The notes under the pieces are model-generated. The model ran no database searches. It worked only from the letters and a program-made list of their open reading frames with translations, and was not told the origin of the DNA. Below are positions 8,192 through 16,070 of a stretch of DNA of 25,706 nucleotides, in pieces (position 1 is the stretch's first letter; each line of letters opens with the position of its first letter). This stretch comes from Pseudomonadota bacterium (GTDB lineage Bacteria; Pseudomonadota; Gammaproteobacteria; Xanthomonadales; Xanthomonadaceae), in NCBI GenBank assembly GCA_023395465.1, contig JAEWZE010000213.1, positions 1-25,706 of the forward strand, in the 5' to 3' direction. The position numbers and the translations under genes are program-made.

Positions 8192-9157
8192 TCAGTACCA
8201 CTTCTTCAGGTCCATGCCCGCGTACAGCGCGGCCACCTGGTCGCCGTAGCCGTTGAACATGCGCGTCTCGATGCGGTCGGCGAACAGGCGGTTTCCGGTG
8301 CCGGCGATGCGACGCTCGGTCTTCTGGCTCCAGCGCGGATGGTCGACCGCCGGATTGACGTTGCTGTAAAAGCCGTACTCGCGCGGCTGCAGGCGGTTCC
8401 ATGCGGTGGGTGGCATGCGCTCGGTGAAGCGGATCTCCACGATCGACTTGATGCTCTTGAATCCGTACTTCCACGGCACCACGAGCCGCAGCGGCGCGCC
8501 GTTCTGCTGCGGCAGCGGCTTGCCGTAGAGGCCGGTGGCCAGGAACGCGAGCGGATGCATGGCCTCGTCGATGCGCAGGCCTTCGCGATAGGGCCAGTCG
8601 ATGGAGCGGAAGCGCACGCCCGGCATCTGCACCGGATCGGCGAGCGTGGTGAAGGCCACGTACTTCGCCTTCGAGGTCGGTTCGAACCGCTTCAGCACCG
8701 CGGCCAGCGGCACGCCCAGCCAGGGAATCACCATTGACCAGCCCTCGACGCAGCGCAGGCGGTAGATGCGTTCCTCGGGAGAGAGGCCCTTGAGCAGGTC
8801 CTCGAACGACAGGTTGCCCGGCCTTGCGCACTCGCCGGATACCGCGACATTCCATGGCGAGGTGCGCAGGGTCTTCTCCGCGCGCGAAGGATCGGACTTG
8901 TCGGTGCCGAACTCGTAGAAGTTGTTGTAGCTGGTGATGTCCTCGTAGCGCGTCTGCGCTTCGTCGGTGCGGAAACCCGAGCGCGCCTGCGCGGGCGTGA
9001 CCACCGCGGTCGACGGCGGCGCTTCGGCTTCGGCGCAACCGGCCAGCGGCAGCAGCGACGCGCCGGCGAAGGCGCCCAGCAGGCGGCGCCGTGCGTGATA
9101 AACGGTTTCATCGGTAACGTCGGAAGCGGGAATCGCGAGCACGCTGCGCAGGGACAT
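8192..9157 (-). CDS. msrP: MsrP, periplasmic protein-methionine-sulfoxide reductase catalytic subunit
   Basis: A 321-residue molybdopterin enzyme closely matching the E. coli MsrP pattern: SYNNFYEFGTDKSDP, EERIYRLRCVEGWSMVIPWLGVPL (C136 is the molybdenum ligand), SKAKYVAF, DEAMHPLAFLATGLYGKPLPQQNGAPLRLVVPWKYGFKSIKSIV and GFYSNVNPAVDHPRWSQ. The N-terminus has a twin-arginine signal (HARRRLLGAFAG, residues 21-31), and the hydrophobic stretch ends LAGC with Cys at 41, which also fits a lipobox. The ATG at 9155-9157 has a strong GGAGGAAA ribosome site 8 to 15 bases upstream; in-frame ATGs further upstream lack this. It works with MsrQ encoded next. Divergent from serC, with 126 bases between. Confidence 0.95.
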   Translation of the reverse strand: MSLRSVLAIPASDVTDETVYHARRRLLGAFAGASLLPLAGCAEAEAPPSTAVVTPAQARSGFRTDEAQTRYEDITSYNNFYEFGTDKSDPSRAEKTLRTSPWNVAVSGECARPGNLSFEDLLKGLSPEERIYRLRCVEGWSMVIPWLGVPLAAVLKRFEPTSKAKYVAFTTLADPVQMPGVRFRSIDWPYREGLRIDEAMHPLAFLATGLYGKPLPQQNGAPLRLVVPWKYGFKSIKSIVEIRFTERMPPTAWNRLQPREYGFYSNVNPAVDHPRWSQKTERRIAGTGNRLFADRIETRMFNGYGDQVAALYAGMDLKKWY

Positions 9158-9283
9158 GGAATGGTTTCCTCCGGAAGCGTGGCTTGGACGCCGCCAGGCG
9201 CGAAAAGTTGCGCGCGAACGGCGGGAATCGCTGTTGCGCTGCGGCATACTAGGCCTCTCCATCCCACCGGTCCGTGAAGCACG

Positions 9284-10381
9284 ATGGCGCGCGCATACAA
9301 TTTCAGTCCAGGTCCGGCCATGCTGCCCGAGTCCGTGCTGCGCCAGGCGCAGGCGGACATGCTCGAGTGGGGCGACGCGCGTGCCTCGATCGTCGAGATG
9401 AGCCATCGCGGCCCCGAGTTCCTGCAGGTGGCGCGCCAGGCCGAGGCCGACCTGCGCACGCTGCTCTGCATTCCGGACGACTACGCGGTGCTGTTTCCGG
9501 CAGGCGGCGCGACCACGCAGCAGGCGTTGATCGCGCTCAACTTCGCCGATGCCGGGCAACGCGTGGACTACGTGATCAGCGGCCACTGGGGTCGCACCGC
9601 ACTCAAGCAGGTGGTGTCGGCGGACGTCAACATCGCCGCCAGTGGCGAGGCCGGCGGCTTCCGCGCGATTCCCGCGCGCGAGAGCTGGCGCCTGTCGGAC
9701 GACGCCGCCTACGTGCACATCACCGCCAACGAAACCATCCACGGCGTCGAGTTCCGGCCAGCCTGGGGACAGGTGCCGCCGGACACCGGCAAGGTGCCGC
9801 TGTTCGCCGACTTCAGCTCGAGCATCGCGTCCGAGCCGTTCGACGTGTCGAAGTACGGCCTGATCTATGCCGGCGCGCAGAAGAACCTCGGCCCGGTCGG
9901 GATCAGCGTGGTGATCGTGCGCCGCGACCTGCTCGAACGTGCCGGCCAGCCGCGCGCGGACATCTTCGATTTCCGCTCGCAGCTCAAGGGCGAATCGATG
10001 CTCAACACGCCGCCCACCTGGAACTGGTACCTGCTGGGCCTGACGGTGCGCTGGATGCTGGACGAGGGCGGCACCGCCGAGTTCGACCGGCGCAGCGATG
10101 CCAAGGCGGGCCTGCTCTACCAGGCGATCGACGGCTCGGGCGGCTTCTACCGCAACGACGTCGAGGCGAGCGTGCGCTCGCGCATGAACGTACCGTTCTT
10201 CCTGGCCGATGCGGCGCTCGACGGCGCGTTCCTCGATGGCGCACGCGAGGCCGGCCTGATCGGCCTCAAGGGCCACCGCGTGCTGGGCGGCATGCGCGCA
10301 TCGCTCTACAACCCGATGCCGGTGGCGGGCGTGCAGGCACTGGTCGATTACATGCGGGAGTTCCAGAAGCGTCATGGCTGA
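9284..10381 (+). CDS. serC: Phosphoserine aminotransferase SerC
   Basis: A 365-residue PLP enzyme converting 3-phosphohydroxypyruvate and glutamate to phosphoserine, and in many bacteria also acting in pyridoxal 5'-phosphate synthesis. The family pattern is complete: YNFSPGPAMLPESVL at the start, MSHRGPEF, FPAGGATTQ, HWGRTA, ANETIHGVEF, FADFSSSI, the PLP lysine K200 in AGAQKNLGPVG, and the C-terminal LGGMRASLYNPMP. Length equals that of E. coli SerC. The stop overlaps the start of pheA by 8 bases, so the two are translationally coupled. The upstream intergenic region contains CATACTAG, a possible -10 element. Confidence 0.97.
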   Translation: MARAYNFSPGPAMLPESVLRQAQADMLEWGDARASIVEMSHRGPEFLQVARQAEADLRTLLCIPDDYAVLFPAGGATTQQALIALNFADAGQRVDYVISGHWGRTALKQVVSADVNIAASGEAGGFRAIPARESWRLSDDAAYVHITANETIHGVEFRPAWGQVPPDTGKVPLFADFSSSIASEPFDVSKYGLIYAGAQKNLGPVGISVVIVRRDLLERAGQPRADIFDFRSQLKGESMLNTPPTWNWYLLGLTVRWMLDEGGTAEFDRRSDAKAGLLYQAIDGSGGFYRNDVEASVRSRMNVPFFLADAALDGAFLDGAREAGLIGLKGHRVLGGMRASLYNPMPVAGVQALVDYMREFQKRHG

Positions 10382-11651
10382 ACGCAGCACACGGTGGCGG
10401 GCGAAACCCGCGACGAACAGGAAAGGCGCGAAGGACCCCGGCGCCGCGGCGAAGGCCAGGCAGCCGAAGGCGCCGAACGCCGGACGCAAGGCGGCGGCAG
10501 CGTCGCCTGCTGCGCGCAAGCCCGCAGCGGCCGAGGCCTCGACGCGCAGCCGCAGCGAGTTCGCGAGGCAGGCCACGCCGGACCTGGCCGCCGTGCGCAC
10601 CCAGATCGACGGCATCGATCGCGAGATCCAGGCGCTGATCGCCGAGCGCGCGCTGTGGGCGCACCAGGTCGGCAAGGCCAAGGGCAAGCTGGCCGCGGCC
10701 ATCGACTACTACCGTCCCGAGCGCGAGGCGCAGGTGCTCCGGCGCGTGGTCGACCGCAACGACGGCCCGCTGTCGGACGAGGTGCTGGTGCGCCTGTTCC
10801 GCGAGATCATGTCGGCCTGCCTGGCCCAGCAGGAGCCGCTGAAGATCGGCTACCTGGGCCCGGAAGGCACGTTCTCGCAGCAGGCGGTGCACAAGCACTT
10901 CGGCCATTCGGCCAAGGGCCTGCCGCTGGTCAGCATCGAGGAGGTGTTCGACGAGGTCGCCGCGGGCAACGCCGATTTCGGCGTGGTGCCGGTGGAGAAC
11001 TCCGGGCAGGGCACGATCCAGTCCACGCTCGACATGTTCCTGACCTCGCCGCTGAAGATCTGCGGCGAGGTCGAGCTGCGCGTGCACCAGTACCTGCTGT
11101 CGCGCACCGGCCACATCGAGGACGTCGAGCGGGTGTACTCGCACGGCATGTCGTTGGCGCAGTGCAAGAACTGGTTGCGCCAGAACCTGCCGCACACGCA
11201 CAAGGAGGCGGTGTCGAGCAACGCCGAGGCGGTGCGCCGCGCCAAGCTGTCGGACGATGCGGCGGCGATCGCCGGCGAGAACGCCGCGCACGTGTACGGC
11301 ATGAAGGTGGTGGCCGGCCCGATCGAAGACCGCAGCGACAACACCACGCGCTTCCTGGTGATCGGGCGCGCGCTGTTCCCGCCGTCGGGCAACGACCGCA
11401 CCTCGCTGATGGTGTCGATCCGCGACCAGCCGGGCGCGCTGTACCGGATCCTGGAGCCGCTCGCGCGGCGCAACATCAGCATGAACCGCATCGAATCGCG
11501 GCCGGCGCACGGGGCGGTCTGGCAGTACGCCTTCTTCATCGACGTGCAGGGCCACGTGGACGAGTCGCCGCTGAAGGATGCGCTGTCGGAAATCGACGAT
11601 TTCGCGGGCGACGTGCGCGTGCTCGGTTCGTATCCGCTCGCGGTGCCCTGA
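10374..11651 (+). CDS. pheA: Bifunctional chorismate mutase/prephenate dehydratase PheA
   Basis: A 425-residue P-protein that converts chorismate to prephenate and then phenylpyruvate for phenylalanine synthesis. Domains in order: a basic Ala/Lys/Arg/Pro-rich extension (residues 1-66), chorismate mutase of the AroQ type (about 68-152, LAAVRTQIDGIDREIQALIAERA), prephenate dehydratase (from about 156, IGYLGPEGTFSQQA, with the TTRF motif at 324-327), and an ACT regulatory domain (about 344-425) with the GALYRIL and NRIESRP phenylalanine-binding motifs. No in-frame ATG, GTG or TTG suitable for a shorter start lies before the mutase domain, so the extension seems real. It begins inside the serC end and is followed after 107 bases by aroA. 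Confidence 0.96.
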   Translation: MAERSTRWRAKPATNRKGAKDPGAAAKARQPKAPNAGRKAAAASPAARKPAAAEASTRSRSEFARQATPDLAAVRTQIDGIDREIQALIAERALWAHQVGKAKGKLAAAIDYYRPEREAQVLRRVVDRNDGPLSDEVLVRLFREIMSACLAQQEPLKIGYLGPEGTFSQQAVHKHFGHSAKGLPLVSIEEVFDEVAAGNADFGVVPVENSGQGTIQSTLDMFLTSPLKICGEVELRVHQYLLSRTGHIEDVERVYSHGMSLAQCKNWLRQNLPHTHKEAVSSNAEAVRRAKLSDDAAAIAGENAAHVYGMKVVAGPIEDRSDNTTRFLVIGRALFPPSGNDRTSLMVSIRDQPGALYRILEPLARRNISMNRIESRPAHGAVWQYAFFIDVQGHVDESPLKDALSEIDDFAGDVRVLGSYPLAVP

Positions 11652-11758
11652 CCGGTCGCAGTGTCGTCGCCGGGTTGCCGGCGGCGGACGGGCCTGCGCG
11701 CGCCACGCCGGCGCGCAGGGCTGCGGACATCTTTGAACGCCTTGCGTGGGGAGACGCG

Positions 11759-13078
11759 ATGAACAGCGGTATGGACATGGACTGGATTGCATCGAAGGGC
11801 GCGCCGCTGCACGGCGAACTCGCGGTGCCGGGCGACAAGTCGGTCTCGCACCGGGCGATCATGCTGGCGTCGCTGGCCGACGGCAGTTCGCGCATCGACG
11901 GCTTCCTCGAAGGCGAGGATGCGCGCGCGACGGAAACGATCTTCCGCCGCATGGGCGTGCGCATCGAGACTCCGCGGGACGGCAGCCGCGTCGTCCACGG
12001 CGTGGGCATCGACGGCCTGCGCGCACCGGACGGTCCGCTCGACTGCGGCAACGCCGGCACCGGCATGCGCCTGCTCGCCGGCCTGCTGGCCGGCCAGGCT
12101 TTCGCCACCACCCTGGTCGGCGATGCCTCGCTGTCGAAGCGGCCGATGCGCCGCGTCACCGTGCCGCTGGCGCGGATGGGCGCACGCATCGACACCGGCG
12201 AGGGCGGGGTGCCGCCGCTGCGCATCCACGGCGGCAGCGCGTTGCACGGCATCGACATCGACACCGAGGTGGCGAGCGCACAGGTCAAGTCCGCGCTGCT
12301 GCTCGCCGGGTTGTACGCCCGCGGCGCGACGACCGTGCGCGAGCCGCACCCGACACGCGACTACACCGAACGCATGCTGCAGGCGCTGGGCTGGCCGATC
12401 GAGTTCTCGCCCGGCTACGCGCGCCTCGAGGGCGGCCACCGCCTGCGCGCGCGCGACATCGTGGTGCCCGCAGACTTCTCGTCGGCGGCGTTCTTCCTCG
12501 TCGCCGCCAGCCTGGTGCCGGGTTCGGAACTGCGTCTGCGGCGCGTCGGCGTCAATCCACGCCGCACCGGCCTGCTGCACGTGCTGCGGCTGATGGGCGC
12601 CGACATCGTCGAGCATCCCGCGGGCGAGCAGGGCGGCGAGCCGGTCAGCGACCTGGTCGTGCGCCATGCGCCGCTGCGCGGCATCGAAGTGCCCGAGGAA
12701 CACGTCGCCGACATGATCGACGAGTTCCCGGTGCTGTTCGTGGCCGCCGCCTGTGCCCGGGGCACTACGGTGGTGCGCGGCGCGGCCGAGTTGCGGGTCA
12801 AGGAATCGGACCGCATCGCCACCATGGCCGCGGGCCTGCGCACGCTCGGTGCGTCCATCGACGAGCGCCCGGACGGCGCGGTCATCCAGGGCGATGCGCA
12901 CCTGGGCGGCGGCGCCGTGCAGAGCCATGGCGACCACCGCATCGCGATGTCGTTCGCGGTCGCCGCGCAGCTGGCGCAGGGCGAGGTGCGGATCGGCGAC
13001 GTGGCGAACGTGGCGACGTCCTTCCCGGGTTTCGACACGCTGGCAGTGGGCGCCGGATTCGGATTGCGCGCGGGGTAA
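11759..13078 (+). CDS. aroA: EPSP synthase (3-phosphoshikimate 1-carboxyvinyltransferase) AroA
   Basis: A 439-residue enzyme joining shikimate-3-phosphate and phosphoenolpyruvate in the sixth step of the shikimate pathway. Landmarks: GDKSVSHRA (25-33), LDCGNAGTGMRLLAG (95-109), GDASLSKRPM (121-130), SAQVK (173-177), RDYTE (200-204), EFPVLFVAAA, VKESDRI and HGDHRIAMSFA. The wording is closer to class II enzymes such as the Agrobacterium CP4 type than to the E. coli class I type, yet the residue matching E. coli Gly96 is Gly (G100), the glyphosate-sensitive state. The ATG at 11759 is preceded by GGGGAG; the frame is open much further upstream but overlaps pheA antiphase. Third gene of the serC-pheA-aroA cluster; cmk and rpsA, which follow aroA in many gammaproteobacteria, are absent here. 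Confidence 0.96.
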   Translation: MNSGMDMDWIASKGAPLHGELAVPGDKSVSHRAIMLASLADGSSRIDGFLEGEDARATETIFRRMGVRIETPRDGSRVVHGVGIDGLRAPDGPLDCGNAGTGMRLLAGLLAGQAFATTLVGDASLSKRPMRRVTVPLARMGARIDTGEGGVPPLRIHGGSALHGIDIDTEVASAQVKSALLLAGLYARGATTVREPHPTRDYTERMLQALGWPIEFSPGYARLEGGHRLRARDIVVPADFSSAAFFLVAASLVPGSELRLRRVGVNPRRTGLLHVLRLMGADIVEHPAGEQGGEPVSDLVVRHAPLRGIEVPEEHVADMIDEFPVLFVAAACARGTTVVRGAAELRVKESDRIATMAAGLRTLGASIDERPDGAVIQGDAHLGGGAVQSHGDHRIAMSFAVAAQLAQGEVRIGDVANVATSFPGFDTLAVGAGFGLRAG

Positions 13079-13079
13079 G

Positions 13080-13112
13080 GGCGCGGCCGACGGGTCGCGC
13101 GTGGGCCGCGCC
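13080..13112 (+). terminator. Hairpin after aroA
   Basis: Perfect 9-base arms GGCGCGGCC and GGCCGCGCC flank 15 bases, starting 2 bases after the aroA stop and followed by TTCT. It probably ends the serC-pheA-aroA transcript. The rest of the gap to 13335 shows nothing further. Confidence 0.55.
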
Positions 13113-13335
13113 TTCTACGCGATTCCCGCGGTGATGCAGGCCTGACCTGTGAGACGGCAGCCGGTCTGGTGCGCGGCCGCCAAGGCGGGTCGGTCGCATT
13201 GCAGTCGCTGGAATGAGCGCGGACCCGCCACGAGGTCGAGTCCGCGGCGTCGCGTCGACAACCCTCGGGTCGTCTACGCAGGCCCATCATCCGTGCAGCG
13301 TCCGCCACGCCGTGGCGGCGATGCCCGCAGGCCGG

Positions 13336-13887
13336 TTACTGCCGTTCGACCTTGAAGTCGACCGGCACCTGCACGGTCGACGCCACGGCCTTGCCGTTGC
13401 GCGTGGCCGGCTGGAAGGTCCAGTCGCGCACCGCACGCTCGGCGGCGCGATCCAGCTCGCGCGACCGGCTGCGGTCGGCGACCTGTACGTCGGTCGGCTT
13501 GCCGTCGGCGCCGACCTCCACGCGCAGCACCACGGTGCCTTCTTCGCCGGCGCGCAGCGCGGCAGGCGGATATGCCGGCTGCTGCGGATCGATCGGCTGG
13601 GCCGCGCGCTCGGTCGGCGCCGCAGGCGGCGGCACGCGCTCCGGTGCCGGTTCGCGCTCGGCAGGCGCGGTGGAGACCGGCGACTGCGAGGGCACCGGCG
13701 TGGTCTCGCTGATCGGTGGCGGTGCGTGTTCTGGCGTGTCGTCGCGCCCGATGAAGTACCAGGCCGCCGCGATGATCGCCAGCAGCACCAGGATCCACAG
13801 CAGGGAGCCGCCACGCCGCGGCTGCATGCGGTCGTCCACGGGCGGCGGGGGCGGGGTGGCGCGGTCTTGCGTCATCGGGTCGGACAT
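13336..13887 (-). CDS. TonB C-terminal-domain protein (energy-transducer-like)
   Basis: A 183-residue protein: short cytoplasmic N-terminus with a PPPPP stretch and RRGG, one membrane helix (about 29-47, LLWILVLLAIIAAAWYFI), a Pro/Glu-rich periplasmic linker, then a TonB-C domain (about 98-183): YPPAALRAGEEGTVVLRVEVGADGKPTDVQVADRSRSRELDRAAERAVRDWTFQPATRNGKAV. TonB proteins carry energy from ExbB-ExbD to outer-membrane receptors, but no exbB/exbD is nearby and the family is broad, so receptor energising is only one possibility. AGGAA precedes the ATG by about 9 bases. It lies 85 bases downstream of a related gene on the same strand. Confidence 0.85.
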   Translation of the reverse strand: MSDPMTQDRATPPPPPVDDRMQPRRGGSLLWILVLLAIIAAAWYFIGRDDTPEHAPPPISETTPVPSQSPVSTAPAEREPAPERVPPPAAPTERAAQPIDPQQPAYPPAALRAGEEGTVVLRVEVGADGKPTDVQVADRSRSRELDRAAERAVRDWTFQPATRNGKAVASTVQVPVDFKVERQ

Positions 13888-13972
13888 GGCCGGGTTCCTG
13901 TCGGAGGACCCGGGCAACGTTCCACGGACCGCGTGCAGGCGGCGTCGCGCCGCCGTCAACGGCCCGTGAGGC

Positions 13973-14608
13973 TCAGCGCGGCAGGTCGAAGCGGATGCTC
14001 TGCCGCACCGTGCCGGGGACGGCGACGCCGTCGCGCAGGGCGGGTTCGAAGCGCCACTGCCGGACGGCGCGCACCGCGGCGCGATCCAGCGAGCGGTTGC
14101 GGCTGCCGCTGAGCACGCTGACCTCGCCCGGCCGGCCGTCGGCGCGCACCTCGATCTGCAGCAGCACCTCGCCGGAGACGCCGGCTCGCAGCGCGGCCCT
14201 CGGGTACTCGGGCTGCGTCGAGGACAGCAGTCGCGGCTCGCGCGTGCCGGCATCGGCCGACAGCGACTGGTCGGGCTGCGCTGGCTGCACCGCAGTTTCG
14301 GCCGGGGGCGCGCCGTGCTGGTCGATCCTTGGCGCCGGGCCATCGGCGGGCGCGTCGGTGTCCATGCCGCTGGCCGTCGTTTCCCCGGCCGGCAACGGCG
14401 CCGGCAGCGGCTCGAAGACCTGGCCGGGTGCCCCGGCCCCGGCGTCGCCCTGCGCACGGTAGAACTCGAACTCGTCGCGTTTGCCGGACAGCACCAGCGC
14501 GAACAGCAGCAATCCCGCCAGCACCGCGCCGACGACCAGCCACCAGGCGCGGCCGGCCGGCAGGAAACGGGCGATGCCGCGGGACGCGGGTGGGGATGGC
14601 GGGGACAT
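13973..14608 (-). CDS. Second TonB C-terminal-domain protein
   Basis: A 211-residue protein of the same layout as its downstream neighbour: basic N-terminus, membrane helix (about 22-42, WWLVVGAVLAGLLLFALVLSG), a low-complexity Pro/Ala/Asp linker, and a TonB-C domain (about 133-211): YPRAALRAGVSGEVLLQIEVRADGRPGEVSVLSGSRNRSLDRAAVRAVRQWRFEPALRDGVAV. The TonB-C domains of the two proteins are clearly related, so they look like a tandem duplication whose linkers have diverged. No clear ribosome site precedes the ATG at 14606-14608. It is divergent from serS. Confidence 0.82.
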   Translation of the reverse strand: MSPPSPPASRGIARFLPAGRAWWLVVGAVLAGLLLFALVLSGKRDEFEFYRAQGDAGAGAPGQVFEPLPAPLPAGETTASGMDTDAPADGPAPRIDQHGAPPAETAVQPAQPDQSLSADAGTREPRLLSSTQPEYPRAALRAGVSGEVLLQIEVRADGRPGEVSVLSGSRNRSLDRAAVRAVRQWRFEPALRDGVAVPGTVRQSIRFDLPR

Positions 14609-14695
14609 GTGCGGGAGCGGCCTGTGTTTTGCCCGATTCTGGCACAGCCTGCCGCGCGCGCCGAGCCGGCTGCGGCGGCATGCGGGCATCTCGGC

Positions 14696-14701
14696 GATAA
14701 T
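14696..14701 (+). promoter_or_regulatory. Candidate -10 element of serS
   Basis: GATAAT lies 31 bases upstream of the serS ATG, in a GC-rich region where such a match stands out. No convincing -35 hexamer is visible at 17 bases. Confidence 0.35.
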
Positions 14702-14732
14702 CCGCGTTCTTTCCGCGCAGTTGCCCGCTCCC

Positions 14733-16013
14733 ATGCTCGATCCGATCCTGCTCCGCCAGCATCTTCCCGACACCGCCGCCCGCCTGCGCGAGACCCGCGG
14801 CTTCGAGCTTCCGGTCGAGCGCCTGCAGGCGCTGGAGGCCGAGCGCAAGCAGATCCAGGTGCGGACCCAGGAACTGCAGAACCTGCGCAACACGCGAAGC
14901 AAGGCGATCGGCCAGGCCAAGGCCAAGGGCGAAGACGTGGCGCCCCTGCTGGCCGAGGTGGCCGGACTGGGCGACGAACTGAAGGCCAGCGAAGGGCGCC
15001 TGGATGCGATCCGCGCCGAACTCGATGCGATCGCGCTGGGCCTTCCCAACCTGCCGGATGCCTCGGTCCCGGTCGGTGCGGACGAAGCACAGAACGTCGA
15101 GCAGCAGCGCTGGGGCACGCCGCGCGAGTTCGATTTCGGGGTCCGCGACCACGTCGAACTCGGCAGCCGTCACGGCTGGCTCGACGGCGACACGGCGGCC
15201 AGGCTGTCGGGCGCGCGCTTCACCGTGCTGCGCGGCCAGCTGGCGCGCCTGCACCGCGCGCTCGCACAGTTCATGCTCGACCTGCACAGCGGCGAGCACG
15301 GCTACGAAGAAACCAACGTGCCGGTCATCGTCAACGCCGACAGCCTGCTGGGCACCGGCCAGCTGCCCAAGTTCGAGGAGGACATGTTCGCCACCGAACT
15401 GGGCGGCCACCGCCGCTACCTGGTGTCGACGGCGGAAATCCCGCTTACCAACACCGTGCGCGACGAGATCCTCGACCCGGCCCGCCTGCCGCTGCGCATG
15501 ACCGCGCATTCGCTGTGCTTCCGCTCGGAGGCCGGCAGCGGCGGCCGCGACGTGCGCGGCATGATCCGCCAGCACCAGTTCGAGAAGGTGGAGCTGGTCT
15601 CGATCACGCGTCCCGAGGACAGCGATGCGGAACTCGAGCGCATGACCCGCGCCGCCGAGACCGTGCTCGAGCGGCTGGGCCTGCCGTACCGGCGCATGCT
15701 GCTGTGTTCGGGCGACATGGGGTTCGCCGCGCGCAAGACTTACGACCTGGAGGTCTGGCTGCCTTCGCAGCAGACCTATCGCGAGATCTCGTCGTGCTCG
15801 AACTGCGGGGATTTCCAGGCCCGGCGGATGCAGGCGCGCTGGCGCAACCCCGACAGCGGCAAGCCCGAAGCCGTGCATACGCTCAATGGCTCCGGCACGG
15901 CGGTCGGGCGCGCCCTGATCGCGGTGATGGAGAACTTCCAGCAGGCCGACGGCTCGATCACGGTGCCCGAGGCGCTGCGCCCCTACATGGGCGGCGCCGA
16001 ACGCATCGCGTGA
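14733..16013 (+). CDS. serS: Seryl-tRNA synthetase SerS
   Basis: A 426-residue class II aminoacyl-tRNA synthetase charging tRNA-Ser. The N-terminal domain (MLDPILLRQHLPDTAARLRETRG, then a long antiparallel coiled coil to about residue 105) is the tRNA-binding arm that contacts the long variable arm of tRNA-Ser. The catalytic domain shows TxE (STAEIPLTN), motif 2 (LCFRSEAGSGGRDVRGMIRQHQFEKVE), the EISSCSNCGDFQARR segment and motif 3 (NGSGTAVGRALIAVMEN). Length is normal. The ATG at 14733 fits the family start exactly. Its substrate, tRNA-Ser(UGA), is encoded 2 kb downstream. Confidence 0.97.
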   Translation: MLDPILLRQHLPDTAARLRETRGFELPVERLQALEAERKQIQVRTQELQNLRNTRSKAIGQAKAKGEDVAPLLAEVAGLGDELKASEGRLDAIRAELDAIALGLPNLPDASVPVGADEAQNVEQQRWGTPREFDFGVRDHVELGSRHGWLDGDTAARLSGARFTVLRGQLARLHRALAQFMLDLHSGEHGYEETNVPVIVNADSLLGTGQLPKFEEDMFATELGGHRRYLVSTAEIPLTNTVRDEILDPARLPLRMTAHSLCFRSEAGSGGRDVRGMIRQHQFEKVELVSITRPEDSDAELERMTRAAETVLERLGLPYRRMLLCSGDMGFAARKTYDLEVWLPSQQTYREISSCSNCGDFQARRMQARWRNPDSGKPEAVHTLNGSGTAVGRALIAVMENFQQADGSITVPEALRPYMGGAERIA

Positions 16014-16019
16014 GCCTCG

Positions 16020-16056
16020 GGGCGGCGGTCGGTCCGGAGTCCGGCTGCCGCCGCCC
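16020..16056. terminator. GC-rich hairpin between convergent serS and azoR
   Basis: Arms GGGCGGCGG (16020-16028) and CCGCCGCCC (16048-16056) enclose a smaller CCGG-AGT-CCGG hairpin. There is no T-tract, so termination is plausible but not certain. Confidence 0.45.
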
Positions 16057-16070
16057 AGCGTGGACGGGCC

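Noticed and set aside
10394..11758. N-terminal extension of AroA through pheA
   Set aside because: This part is an out-of-frame reading of pheA; the family start and a GGGGAG site are at 11759.
13079..13335. Small gene between aroA and the TonB-like gene
   Set aside because: Frames here have shadow-like composition and no ribosome site; only the hairpin at 13080-13112 is supported.
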